The notes: a model not told the origin generated them from the sequence alone. Counted from the stretch's first letter, positions 1-8,475 are shown. The stretch: 64,000 bases of DNA from Rhizobium sp. 16-449-1b (GCF_017741935.1 NZ_JAGHMH010000013.1:1-64000); one strand, 5' to 3'. A program made the numbers and translations.

Positions 1-625
1 GATCAGCCGCTCAGATCGGGGCTGACCGTTGTGCCGTGTGATGACCACGCGGACATTTCTACCTTGCAAACCGCCGGACATTCCAACTCTCCCGCCACAT
101 GTGGTATTCAGATACCGCTATCGCGAGACCCGTCCCTGCACCGGGCCACCATTTCATCTTCGGCGCACATCCCCCGCCTAAACGCGCGTACCGCGCTTTG
201 GCTTTCCCGGAGTTTAGTGGTCATAGAGGTCAGCGCTCGGCACAGAGGGTTTAAATCGATTTTAAAAATAGTGAACTTTCAGCTAATCGATTTTAATTTG
301 TTTATTAAAAATTTCTTGTTGCAATGCAGAATAACTATCCCGCTAATCCTTCTCACAATAGGTACAAGGAGGTTTAGTCTTGGTCGTCAGTTTCCCATTG
401 AGCGAAAAGCGGAATGCCGAGGAATTGCTCAAACACCTCGCTGCGTACAAGCTCACCTACCCAGGTAATTGTGCTGTGTCCGTCAAGACGCTCGTTGCAC
501 ATGTGAGTTCTTCGCACCCATACGCGCTAAGCACTGCTCGAACTGCATGGTGATCAACCAGTGGACATCAGTAACTACCGATCCAACACGGGGTTTCATT
601 GACCTGCATCGCCGTTGTCACGGAC
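1..625. other. Stretch without a recognisable gene
   Basis: Open frames here are short and their translations (rich in Arg, Ser, His and Cys) do not look like protein. The centre, about 250-360, is clearly AT-richer than the rest of the window. I see no RNA gene, repeat or insertion-sequence end. It may be decayed plasmid DNA. Confidence 0.5.
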
Positions 626-943
626 CTACGCGGCGTGCAATTTGTAAATTTCCGCCGGGTGAGCTGCAATGAAGGTTTGTTCAAAGGACGCCGCGTCATA
701 GACCGAGAAACTGCCGGCTTGATCGCGGACAATGAAATCATCCGGTCGAGCTCTCAGAGCTTTCGCCCCATTGAAAATTGTGACGCCCGTTTCGGCCACA
801 ACCATTTGTCCACTTTCGTAGCAGTCACCAACCCACTTCGGCAAAAGCTCCCAGTTGGACTCAGAAGCGGAGGTGATTTCCTGAGCGCGGACGACGTCAA
901 CACGGCTGGGTATTGTTAGATATTCACGCATAGGGTTGAACAT
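626..943 (-). CDS. Small hypothetical protein, PGDYG-like
   Basis: A 105-aa soluble protein without signal or membrane segment. The C-terminal half (ARPDDFIVRDQAG, then SVYDAASFEQTF) resembles the pattern of small phage and plasmid proteins of the PGDYG type, in which a GDY/DDF-I turn is followed by a 'y.c....F..tY' segment; this is from memory of the family. The start is uncertain: the ATG at 943 has a GAAGGGA too close upstream, and the ATG at 931 (MREYLTIPSRVDVV) is better spaced. It stands alone between non-coding stretches. No function can be given. Confidence 0.5.
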   Translation of the reverse strand: MFNPMREYLTIPSRVDVVRAQEITSASESNWELLPKWVGDCYESGQMVVAETGVTIFNGAKALRARPDDFIVRDQAGSFSVYDAASFEQTFIAAHPAEIYKLHAA

Positions 944-1151
944 ATTCCCTTCGAAATGCAGTGGTTTCCTGCCGCACTTCCAGAGCGTCAGATCTGCAGA
1001 ATCGGTGATGCCACGCTAATGCCTTTTTTGACCATGGTCGGCAACCCAAACTTCCAATGTTCACAGGGCTGGTCAACCCTACCGCCCGGCCCCATCCAGC
1101 GGCCTCAACCTCCGCCGCCATTGCGAAAACAATGAGCCGGAGCATCGATCC

Positions 1152-1235
1152 ATGGCCGGATCACTCGCTCGCTCCGCCACAACGGCCAACCGTATTCGGG
1201 CATGAACGTTCTCCTGCTCTGGTCAGAGCAGATAG
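1152..1235 (+). pseudogene. Remnant of an ArdC-like antirestriction gene
   Basis: About 84 bases translate to GRITRSLRHNGQPYSGMN followed by VLLLWSEQ, which aligns with residues about 41-68 of the intact ArdC-like protein encoded at 14356-15279 (GRITRPLRHNGEPYSGIN, then VLLLWSEQ). Similarity stops abruptly at both sides, so this is a fragment of a second, diverged copy. The third-position differences argue for an old duplication or an independent acquisition. Confidence 0.75.
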
Positions 1236-1337
1236 GTATTCGCCTGACGTCGCTGATCTAGGTGCTGAGATGATTGCCGCCTTTTTGCTTCAATAATTAA
1301 CCTCGCATTTCTGGAATTCAACTCCATAATTGCAAGG

Positions 1338-1703
1338 ATGATTGGCAGGCGAAAAACGTTAGAACTCATCGAACTCATCGATTCAAAGCCGGCCGTCGCT
1401 TTGCTGGGACCTCGACAGGTCGGAAAAACAACGCTCGCATTGAAGATCGGGGAACAGCGACCATCGATCTATCTAGATCTGGAATTGGACGCCGATCGAG
1501 CCAAACTCTGCGAGCCGGAACTTTACCTCTCCGGTCACGAAGATAATCTGGTCATTCTGGACGAAGTCCACCGGCTCCCGGATGTCTTCGAAAGTCTTCG
1601 CGGACTAATCGACAAGGGGCGACGAAAGGGACGGCGCAGCGGCCGCTTGCCGCATAGAAAATTTGCGGGGCAACAGTCGTTACATCAGCAAGTTCATCGA
1701 TGA
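1338..1703 (+). pseudogene. Truncated AAA ATPase (DUF4143 type), N-terminal part
   Basis: A 121-aa frame starts MIGRRKTLELIELIDSKPAV and carries a clear Walker A (GPRQVGKTT, about residues 24-32) and Walker B with sensor (LVILDEVHRLP, about residues 70-80). The family, with an AAA_14 domain plus a C-terminal DUF4143, is normally near 380-420 aa, as in the intact relative at 2513-3763. After about residue 92 (GLIDKG) the sequence turns basic and unlike the family, so the central and C-terminal parts are lost. It is probably non-functional. The roles of these ATPases are largely unknown. Confidence 0.7.
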
Positions 1704-1729
1704 CTGTTGAGATGTCGCAATGGAGGAAA

Positions 1730-1816
1730 CGGCTGTTCGGCGATGTCCGCGCCAACAAGGTGCGTTTCCTGATCGGGTTCCCTTGGCTGCCGCCGCAGAT
1801 CGAACAGCGCGAGGGC
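1730..1816 (+). pseudogene. Remnant of a large plasmid SNF2-like helicase
   Basis: The frame reads RLFGDVRANKVRFLIG and then PWLPPQIEQREG. These are the helicase-C segments before motif V and at motif VI (Q..QREG) of the very large methylase/helicase proteins common on rhizobial plasmids. The 20-30 residues normally between the two pieces, which carry motif V, are missing, so the remnant has an internal deletion. In intact relatives, as I remember them, this segment directly follows the segment found at 56815-57150, at the other end of the window. Confidence 0.6.
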
Positions 1817-1981
1817 TGCCTCGACTTGGGCGCGATCAGGTGGGCGGCGACATCTATCAGGGGGGTGCTTACGCCGCGACTTGAAATCTAACGCTATCAA
1901 CAACATCTGAGCAACACTTCCCGTTTCGATGATGTCCTGTCGCGGGCAACACCGCGACTTTCGATCGTCCGGGATCAAGGA

Positions 1982-2020
1982 AAGGGCGCTCCCCATGCGG
2001 GTCGAGCGCCCTTTTCGCTT
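1982..2020 (+). terminator. Rho-independent terminator
   Basis: A perfect 10-bp stem (AAGGGCGCTC at 1982-1991, GAGCGCCCTT at 2004-2013) is followed by a T-rich tail (TTTTCGCTTT). It lies between the helicase remnant and the small gene at 2082, and supports a start for that gene downstream of the hairpin. Confidence 0.65.
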
Positions 2021-2081
2021 TCCATGCCTTGACCGATGCTCGAACTCGATGAGATCAAAAGAGAAAACATTGCGGGAATCG

Positions 2082-2477
2082 ATGCCTTTTTATCTTGTCA
2101 CCCAGACCTCTCTCATCGAAGCCCAGGACGAGAACGCCGCCGCTCTAAAAGCCGTCGAGCTGATCCGGTCGGGCCGCAAAGTGGCCGTTACGGTGAAGGC
2201 GGACGAGGCGACGCTCACCCGCGTTGTCGTCCCGGCGAAAACGGACGATTATGTCAGCATGGCTTTGCGCCATCCTGATATCGACGCTCCACGCGAGCAC
2301 CTTCCGTCTCCACCAGTTGAAGCGCCACCCAGCGACAAAAAAGGCGATCCTGAAGCGGATGATGGTAGATATCCGCTTGCTCATGCGATGGCGACACTCT
2401 GGAAGTTTATGATCTCCACACTTTTGCCCAGCGGCTTTTTTTGCCGGCGGCCCCTTTTTTCTTGGCCCACCGTTTAG
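2082..2477 (+). CDS. Small hypothetical plasmid protein
   Basis: The protein starts MPFYLVTQTSLIEAQDENAA and is 131 aa. The first 65 residues look like a compact alpha/beta domain that ends TRVVVPAKTDD; similar short proteins occur beside plasmid maintenance genes in rhizobia, but I know no function. I chose the ATG at 2082 because the frame upstream runs through a terminator hairpin; ATG 2049 is an alternative. The C-terminal 40 residues lie inside a 97-bp segment bounded by 14-bp inverted repeats and look less protein-like, so the original stop may have been elsewhere. Confidence 0.6.
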   Translation: MPFYLVTQTSLIEAQDENAAALKAVELIRSGRKVAVTVKADEATLTRVVVPAKTDDYVSMALRHPDIDAPREHLPSPPVEAPPSDKKGDPEADDGRYPLAHAMATLWKFMISTLLPSGFFCRRPLFSWPTV

Positions 2478-2503
2478 TGATCCCGATGCTGTGGAGATCA
2501 TAA
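2407..2503. repeat. 97-bp segment bounded by perfect 14-bp inverted repeats
   Basis: TTATGATCTCCACA at 2407-2420 is exactly repeated in inverse orientation as TGTGGAGATCATAA at 2490-2503. Between them are two C/G-rich tracts, each followed by a run of T. No direct duplication is evident just outside. It could be a very small mobile remnant or a large hairpin between the convergent genes at 2082 and 2513. Confidence 0.6.
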
Positions 2504-2512
2504 TACCTGCAA

Positions 2513-3763
2513 TCATTCGTTCCAGAGACAGGAGAGCGGGACTGCCGCCAGTCTGTCACCAAAGGGCAGCATCTTATCACCATCGTAGAGAACCCATCCC
2601 GCTTTGAAGGCACCGCCGGTGGCAGCCGCAACTTTCCGAAGACCCTTGAAGTCTTGCGCCGTAACCGTGGCCGCTGCCTTTACCTCAAGGCCGATAAGGT
2701 CGCCGCTCTCATCCTCCAGAATGATGTCGACCTCGTCCTGATCCTTGTCACGATAGTGATGGAAGGTCGGACGAGCTTCGCTCCATGTGGCGAGCCGGAG
2801 AATCTCATTGGCGACGAACGTTTCGAGCAACGCCCCGAACAGGGATCGATCTTTAGCAATGCGATCCTGGGTCAATCCCGTCAGTGCCGCAAGAAGTCCG
2901 CTGTCGAGAAAAAACAGCTTTGGTGTCTTCACGAGGCGCTTCAGTGGATTGCGGAACCACGGTTCGATCCGGCGAACCAGAAACAGGTTCTCGAAAATGC
3001 CGATATAGCGGCGCGCGGTTTTATCATCGAGACCGATCTGCCCAGCCAGCTGCGCAAAATTCAAGAGCTGTCCTGAGTGATGCGCGAGCGCGCGAAGAAG
3101 TTGCGGCATCTGGTCGAGGCGTTCGACATCGGCGATTTCACTGACGTCGCGCTCGACAATCGCGCGAACGTATTCTCTTGCCCAAGCAGATCGCCGGCGA
3201 GGATCGGTGCGTGCGATCATCTCCGGATAGCCGCCGGTCAGAACGAGCTCGATCAGATCAGGCCCAACAGTGACGCTCTTGGGAGCCGTAAGCTCTCCGG
3301 CAAACGCCTTGTCGAGGAAATTGTCCTTCCCTCTCAGGATTTCTGCCTGGCCCAGAGGCAACAAGGTCACAACCTCCATCCTGCCGGCAAGGCTTTCCGA
3401 GACGGTCGGAAGTGCCAGAATATTGGCGGATCCGGTCAAAAGAAACCGGCCTGGGCGTCGGTCATTGTCAACTGTGCCCTTGATCGCGCGCAGCAGTTCG
3501 GGCGCCCGCTGCACTTCATCTAGGATCGCAGTATCGATCTGTCGGATAAAGCCAACTGGGTCGGCCTTTGCCGACGCGAGCGTCGTGTCGTCATCAAGCG
3601 TAAAATATGGCCGTTTGGTTTTGAGGAGTGAACGCGCCAGGGTGGTCTTGCCGCATTGGCGTGGTCCGTTCACGAGGACGACCGGCGTATCTGTCATGGC
3701 TATTGCCACGCGCTTAGACGCGCCTCTGGGAAAGAGCAAATTAGCATTGTCGTCACTGGTCAA
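2513..3763 (-). CDS. ATP-binding protein, AAA_14 plus DUF4143
   Basis: A 416-aa protein of the family's usual length. An N-terminal AAA domain carries Walker A GPRQCGKTT (about residues 33-41) and Walker B AILDEVQRAPELL (about 78-90), then the sensor segment FLLTGSANIL. The C-terminal DUF4143 half has the typical LVRRIEPWFRNPLKRLVKTP and FLDSGLLAAL segments and a nuclease-like end (DQDEVDIILED, LEVKAAATV), reminiscent of PD-(D/E)xK folds. The start is probably TTG 3763, because the ATG at 3697 would remove family-conserved residues before Walker A. The gene is convergent with the small gene at 2082 and is an intact relative of the fragment at 1338. Its biological role is unknown. Confidence 0.85.
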   Translation of the reverse strand: MTSDDNANLLFPRGASKRVAIAMTDTPVVLVNGPRQCGKTTLARSLLKTKRPYFTLDDDTTLASAKADPVGFIRQIDTAILDEVQRAPELLRAIKGTVDNDRRPGRFLLTGSANILALPTVSESLAGRMEVVTLLPLGQAEILRGKDNFLDKAFAGELTAPKSVTVGPDLIELVLTGGYPEMIARTDPRRRSAWAREYVRAIVERDVSEIADVERLDQMPQLLRALAHHSGQLLNFAQLAGQIGLDDKTARRYIGIFENLFLVRRIEPWFRNPLKRLVKTPKLFFLDSGLLAALTGLTQDRIAKDRSLFGALLETFVANEILRLATWSEARPTFHHYRDKDQDEVDIILEDESGDLIGLEVKAAATVTAQDFKGLRKVAAATGGAFKAGWVLYDGDKMLPFGDRLAAVPLSCLWNE

Positions 3764-4143
3764 AAATCGAACTCCCGAAAACTATCACAATCGCTTGTCC
3801 GATTCGGAAAATACCGTCGTCCAATTCGGAATTCAAGTCCGTCCAATCCGGAACTTGCGGCCGTCTATATCGGATAAGGATTGAGAAGGAGAGGAAGAGA
3901 ATACAAGTTACTCGATCGCAGATCGCTCCTCCTGCCGCCGCTTTCGCTCAACCGCCGCCTGCGCGACCCCGGCCGGTTGTCCAGCGCAGGGCAGTTGCCC
4001 CGCTCGTCCTGCCCAGCAGGGATGCTCGGCCGCAGTTGCGGCAGTCCGGCCGCCCCGCGGTCCGGGAGATGTCTTCGAGGAAAAATGAAGACAGGAAGGG
4101 TCGGCAAGGCGCTGGCCCGCAAATCTCCTGAAAGGACAGTCCC
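3764..4143. other. Non-coding leader region before the ParB-like gene
   Basis: 380 bases without a convincing gene. The part nearest 4144 is very GC-rich and full of short inverted C/G blocks, like the leaders before the genes at 13506, 14356, 46589, 48664 and 50204. A ribosome site (GAAAGGAC) lies 7 bases before the ATG at 4144. The left part holds the likely promoter of the leftward ATPase gene. Confidence 0.5.
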
Positions 4144-5862
4144 ATGCAAATCAAGACGATCGATCCCCGCGCCCTGAAGGAAAACCCCGACCGCCTGCGG
4201 CAGACGAAATCGTCGCCGCAGGCCGATGCGCTGATGTTGGCGACGATCAAGGCCGTCGGTATCGTCCAGCCGCCGATCGTCGCGCCTGAAGCGGACGGTG
4301 GCAATGGCTTCATCATCGACGCCGGACACCGTCGCGTCCGCCTTGCGATTGAAGCCGGCCTCGAGGAAATTGAGATCCTCGTCGCGGAAGCCTCGACCGA
4401 CAACGGCGCCATGCGATCGATGGTCGAAAACAGCGTGCGCGAAGCGCTGAATCCGGTCGACCAGTGGCGCGGTATCGAGCGGCTCGTCGCACTCGGATGG
4501 ACCGAGGAAGCGATCGCCGTCGCGCTGGCGCTGCCCGTTCGCCAGATTCGCAAGCTGCGGCTCTTCGCGAACGTGCTGCCGGCGATGCTGGAGCAAATGG
4601 CACTTGGCGACATGCCGTCCGAGCAGCAACTCCGGATCATCGCGGCTGCCGGCGAGAGCGAGCAGAAGGAAGTCTGGAAGGCGAGTAAGCCGAAGAACGG
4701 CGACACCGCAGCCTGGTGGACGATCGCCAATGCGCTGACCAAGAAGCGCATGTACGCCAAGGATGCGAGCTTCGGCGACGATCTGCGCGAGGCCTACGGC
4801 ATCGAGTGGGCGGAGGATCTGTTCGCACCGGCTGATCAGGACAGCCGCTACACAACCAACGTCGAGGGCTTTCTCGGCGCCCAGCATGAATGGATGACCA
4901 ACAATCTGCCGAAGCGCGGCGCGATCGTCGAGGTCAACAACTGGGGTCAGCCGGAACTGCCGAAGAAGGCAAGCCAGGTCTACGGCAAGCCCTCGAAATC
5001 CGACACCGCTGGCCTCTATCTCGATCGCGATGGCAAGGTTCAGACTGTCCACTATCGCATGCCCGAGGCGGCCAAGCCGAACGGTGCCGACGGTGTCGTC
5101 GATAGCGATAACGGCTCGACACCGAAGGCGCGTCCTGACGTCACTCAGAAGGGGCAGGATATGATCGGCGACTTTCGCACCGACGCCCTGCATGATGCCC
5201 TCGGCCGCGCTCCGATCGAGGATGATATGCTGATGGCGCTGCTTGTCCTTGCCTTCGCGGGACAGAACGTCCGCGTCGACTCCGGCGCAGAAGGTGGTCT
5301 TTACGGAGGTGCGCGGTTCGGCCGCCATGCGGCTCGCCTCCTCGCCGAGGACGGCAGGCTGTCCTTCGACATGGATACGGTCCGCGCCGCCGCGCGAGCG
5401 GCCCTGGTCGATGTGCTCTCGTGCCGCCGCGGTATGTCGAACAGCGGCGTTGTTTCCCGTGTCGCCGGCGAGGCAATAGGCGCGGACAACTACCTGCCGA
5501 ACATGGGAGGCGAGGAGTTCCTCGCATCGCTGTCGCGTCAGGCGCTCGAAAGCGTGGCCAAGGATGCCGGCCTTGAGCCGGGAGCACGCGTTCGCGAGAC
5601 CCGCTCAGCTCTCGTCACCCACTTCGAAAGCGATGCGAACCTCGTCCATCCCTCTGCTCGGTTCGCGCCGGAGCGGACGGAGGTCTGCGCCCTTCTCAAG
5701 CACCTTGATCACGACACCGGCCAGCAAGGCGAAGTCGAAACCGAGCAGGCCGTTGCTGATGACGCGCATGCCGGGGTCGACGCCTCCGATATCGTCGGGT
5801 CCGATGAGGAGCCCGGCACGCTCGACGTTCCCGAAGCGACTTACGATATCGCGGCCGAATAG
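4144..5862 (+). CDS. Large ParB/RepB-type nuclease-domain protein
   Basis: 572 aa. Residues 1-90 form a ParB/Sulfiredoxin-type domain with the hallmark DAGHRRVRLA (about 59-68), followed by a helix-turn-helix segment (ENSVREALNPVDQWRGIERL, then WTEEAIAVALALPVRQIRKL). The remaining 350 residues contain no domain I can name. The protein is much longer than chromosomal ParB (about 300 aa). Relatives occur on many rhizobial plasmids and are not paired with a ParA; none is nearby here. A role in plasmid maintenance or regulation is inferred. A strong ribosome site precedes the ATG and a hairpin follows the stop. Confidence 0.85.
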   Translation: MQIKTIDPRALKENPDRLRQTKSSPQADALMLATIKAVGIVQPPIVAPEADGGNGFIIDAGHRRVRLAIEAGLEEIEILVAEASTDNGAMRSMVENSVREALNPVDQWRGIERLVALGWTEEAIAVALALPVRQIRKLRLFANVLPAMLEQMALGDMPSEQQLRIIAAAGESEQKEVWKASKPKNGDTAAWWTIANALTKKRMYAKDASFGDDLREAYGIEWAEDLFAPADQDSRYTTNVEGFLGAQHEWMTNNLPKRGAIVEVNNWGQPELPKKASQVYGKPSKSDTAGLYLDRDGKVQTVHYRMPEAAKPNGADGVVDSDNGSTPKARPDVTQKGQDMIGDFRTDALHDALGRAPIEDDMLMALLVLAFAGQNVRVDSGAEGGLYGGARFGRHAARLLAEDGRLSFDMDTVRAAARAALVDVLSCRRGMSNSGVVSRVAGEAIGADNYLPNMGGEEFLASLSRQALESVAKDAGLEPGARVRETRSALVTHFESDANLVHPSARFAPERTEVCALLKHLDHDTGQQGEVETEQAVADDAHAGVDASDIVGSDEEPGTLDVPEATYDIAAE

Positions 5863-5889
5863 TCTCCAGTACGTTCCAAACTCCACGCC

Positions 5890-5917
5890 CCGCCGCCGGT
5901 TATGCTGGCGGCGGTTT
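5890..5917 (+). terminator. Hairpin after the ParB-like gene
   Basis: An 8-bp perfect stem, CCGCCGCC (5890-5897) with GGCGGCGG (5907-5914), is followed by TTTG. It lies 28 bases after the stop of the ParB-like gene. The T tract is short, so termination may be weak. Confidence 0.5.
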
Positions 5918-6195
5918 GCTGCTCAGCACCAACCGATGGTGAAGGCAGGCACAATGCTGTATGTGTTGGGGTGGTGGACGACGTTTTTTGCGATGAGAGA
6001 TACGCTATGATTTACAGAATCGGCTCCATTGCCACTGTCTGCCCACGATGCGGCAACCTGCCTTACAATCTCCAAGCAAGGGAATCTGGTGTGGTCATTG
6101 CAAGAACGGATTGAAAAAGTAGACAGCGGCTTGTTAACGATGAAGCGGTAACTTCCGGCTTTGGCATCGACACGCAAATCGCTGTCAGTCACCCC

Positions 6196-6367
6196 GTGAG
6201 CGTCCGCCGCTGGGGACCAATTCCAAGAAATCAGTTGCTCTAACTTGATAATCGGCGTGTCTGTCAGGCGGGCAAGAACTTCGGCAAGCCAAGCTTACGA
6301 TCGAAGTCGTTGAGCTTTGCCTCAGGACCAGTGTAGCCATAAAGACGGCGCGATCTGTGCCGCTCCA
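6196..6367 (-). pseudogene. Frameshifted C-terminus of an IS66-family transposase
   Basis: On the minus strand one frame gives LYGYTGPEAKLNDFDRK and the next frame AWLAEVLARLTDTPIIKLEQ followed by LISWNW. Joined, they match the end of IS66 TnpC proteins (typical pattern: ..LNDVDP.AWLA.VL.R..D.P...L..LLPWNW). A single frameshift near 6293 separates the parts. The rest of the transposase, tnpA/tnpB and terminal repeats are not seen, so this is a dead relic. It lies between the ParB-like gene and the genes at 6398-7499. Confidence 0.7.
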
Positions 6368-6397
6368 TTATTGAGCGTCTAGCTGTCTCGATTGATT

Positions 6398-6964
6398 TTA
6401 GTCGTCGTAGCGGTCGAGCATTATCCGTAGTTGCTCGTTCTGCTCGAGGAGCTTCTGAGCGAGCCGTGATCGGAGGTCTTTGATCTCAGCGTCAAGTTCT
6501 GCGGCTTGATCTCGATCTGACAACGGCGCTTGTGGCGCAGGAAGCTGCGCGGGCGGTATTGACCGATTATCTCGGGCTGCCGGCAACTGCTCTTTCGTCC
6601 GCTGCGTCTTTACCTGTCGCGCGTGTGGTTTTTGGGCTTTCGCATTGATCGTCGCGCGCCCGTCAATCACGTTCTGAACGGCAGCTACGGGATCCGTCGG
6701 CTCAGTGGGAGGCGGCGATGAGCCTCCCGGCGCTGGCTTCGTTCGCACAGGATCGGCGTTGGAAACGCGCACTTGCTCTTCCGTTGCACCCGCCGAGACT
6801 TGAGAGATCTGTGTATCAGGCGCTGTCAATTCCGCCGGCGGCTCAGTCGAAGTCGCGTTGTCACTAGGCTCGGAGGCGCCTGGGACGTCATCTGGTAGCG
6901 ACTGGACGTCTTCTGGCTTTCCGCGTGATGCGAAGCTCTTCAAAACCTGCCATGGCGATCTCAT
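6398..6964 (-). CDS. Hypothetical protein, disordered with C-terminal coiled coil
   Basis: 188 aa. The middle is rich in Pro, Thr, Ser, Ala and Glu and is likely disordered (about residues 15-145). The last 35 residues (AAELDAEIKDLRSRLAQKLL, then EQNEQLRIMLDRYDD) form a leucine-heptad helix. The plan, and the KLLEQNEQLR segment compared with KLRAENAELR, resemble the SyrB-like protein encoded just upstream at 7499, so the two may be distant paralogues or partners. The genes are transcribed in the same direction 124 bases apart. No catalytic motif is seen; a role in regulation is only a guess from the neighbour. Confidence 0.6.
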   Translation of the reverse strand: MRSPWQVLKSFASRGKPEDVQSLPDDVPGASEPSDNATSTEPPAELTAPDTQISQVSAGATEEQVRVSNADPVRTKPAPGGSSPPPTEPTDPVAAVQNVIDGRATINAKAQKPHARQVKTQRTKEQLPAARDNRSIPPAQLPAPQAPLSDRDQAAELDAEIKDLRSRLAQKLLEQNEQLRIMLDRYDD

Positions 6965-7088
6965 CGACCAAACTCCCGACTCGCTATCGTTACGAATTGT
7001 ACCGAGCCGACGGCAGGGCTTGCAATGCGAGCCCTGCCTTTTGGTGTCGTTGGCCTCAGCTATTCATCTGGACTGAACGAAAGCGGGT

Positions 7089-7499
7089 TCAGGCCGTTCC
7101 AAGCCTTTTGCGAAGCTCGGCGTTCTCGGCGCGGAGCTTTTCCGAAAGCGCTTTGCGAAGCTTCTGGTTTTCTTCCTCAAGCTTCAGCAGTTCCGCAAAA
7201 CCATCGATCACGGCTGGTGCTGTCTCGGCCTTGCGCGGTTCGCGCTTGGCTGGCTGAGCTTTCGCGGCTGCGGCAGGCGTCTTGACGACCGGTGCGCTGA
7301 CAGCGGCTTCAGTTGCGGCTGCTTTCTTCTTGCCCGGGCCACGGGTTTTCTTCGCGGCCGTGCTCACCGAAGCGCCGACAGCGGCCTCCGCGGCGACCTT
7401 GGGCTTGCGCGGCGCGCGGGTCTTCTTTTCCTTGGACGCCGCAGGCGCTTCCGCAGGCGGGGTCTCGACTGTAGGGGACATGCTGGTTTCGTCAGCCAT
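7089..7499 (-). CDS. SyrB-like regulator
   Basis: 136 aa from ATG 7499, which has AAGGA at the right distance; the upstream in-frame start at 7538 lacks a site. The N-terminal 90 residues are Ala/Lys/Pro-rich with AT-hook-like basic clusters (KKTRAPRKPK, KKTRGPGKKK). The C-terminus is a heptad helix (FAELLKLEEENQKLRKALSE, then KLRAENAELRKRLG). This is the architecture of SyrB and its relatives in Ensifer/Rhizobium, where SyrB is known as a repressor of the exopolysaccharide activator SyrM. The target here is unknown. The basic clusters suggest DNA binding and the coiled coil suggests oligomers. Confidence 0.75.
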   Translation of the reverse strand: MADETSMSPTVETPPAEAPAASKEKKTRAPRKPKVAAEAAVGASVSTAAKKTRGPGKKKAAATEAAVSAPVVKTPAAAAKAQPAKREPRKAETAPAVIDGFAELLKLEEENQKLRKALSEKLRAENAELRKRLGTA

Positions 7500-7538
7500 C
7501 GGTGTAATCCTTGAGATCGATAGATAGTTAGCGACCAT

Positions 7539-7996
7539 GGTTAGTCACAGTAAGTATGCGTGAGATATGGTTTCCAACTTATTGACGAGAAAAGTGGGTC
7601 TCTTTTGCGGAATTCCTAGGGGCGGCTTTGCAGGTAGACGGAGCGGCCGGACGGGGGCAGTCGGTCCCGCCTTCCGCTGCAGCGGCGCTATGCTAAGGCT
7701 CCTGCGGCTGCCCTCGTTCCGTCCGGCCGCGGCGAGAATTCCCGAAATCCCGCCAAGGCGGCGCTATGCTGATTTCTCCGATACTCTTCATCGTCTCGTT
7801 CCGGCTCCCGGCGGACGCCGCTCGCCAGGATGGCCGGCTTATTTGCATTCTGGATTGGTTCGCCGGCCATGGAAAAAATGGTTCCATATATGCGTCTCGC
7901 GGCGCACGGTTTAATTCTGAGCGCTCATACTGTATCGATCATAGCGTATCTCGCGAGACAGTCGCGATCTGGAAAGTGCAAAAAGGGGATGATCTA
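7539..7996. other. Non-coding stretch upstream of the cold-shock gene
   Basis: 458 bases without a convincing gene. A 13-base direct repeat, GCGGCGCTATGCT, occurs at 7682-7694 and 7758-7770, and the GC-rich text around each copy is partly repeated too. The last 100 bases are the probable long 5' leader of the cold-shock gene, which is common in that family. Confidence 0.5.
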
Positions 7997-8200
7997 ATGG
8001 CTACCGGCACGGTAAAGTTCTTTAACGACGAAAAGGGCTTCGGCTTCATCACTCCGGACGATGGCGGGGTGGATGTGTTTGTCCATGTGTCGGCCCTTTC
8101 GCGTGGCGGATCGCTTAGCCAGGGCGACAAGGTCGATTATGACATTGGGCAGGATCGAAAGACTGGGAAGTCGAAAGCTGAAAACGTCTCTGTCGTATAG
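7997..8200 (+). CDS. Cold-shock family protein
   Basis: A 67-aa single cold-shock domain, starting [20 protein letters not shown]. Both RNA-binding motifs are present: RNP1 (KGFGFI, residues 13-18) and RNP2 (VFVHVSAL, about 28-35). The family binds single-stranded RNA and DNA and melts secondary structure. The ATG at 7997 follows AGGGGAT; the longer open frame upstream has no family similarity. It stands alone. Whether it is induced by cold or stationary phase cannot be read from the sequence. Confidence 0.95.
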   Translation: MATGTVKFFNDEKGFGFITPDDGGVDVFVHVSALSRGGSLSQGDKVDYDIGQDRKTGKSKAENVSVV

Positions 8201-8475
8201 CGGTTGACGGCGCTGGCACCAGCGGTGACAGCGCTCGTTTGGAAAGTTTGGCTGGCCCGGAACGCGATACGTTTGCCTTCCCGGCCAGCTTAGGGTGTTC
8301 TCCGCAAAAGCCTGGCGAACTCCTGCCTATCCCGTCTCGGCGGGGGGACTGGATGGTTTGCGCAGGGTCCACTGTCGTGCGTGGCGCTAGCGTGCGACGC
8401 TATCGAAACACGCATGTTGGAGGCTGCGGATCAGCGATCCGCCGCTCCCGTACGTACCGCTTGGCGTGGCCAACG

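Noticed and set aside
3865..5328. Long minus-strand frame of 487 aa opposite the ParB-like gene
   Set aside because: It is a shadow in the antisense frame of a GC-rich gene: composition is Arg/Asp/Leu-rich without domains, and the plus strand encodes a clear ParB domain.
5923..6192. Minus-strand frame of 89 aa after the IS66 relic
   Set aside because: It is the read-through of the decayed transposase frame; composition is not convincing.
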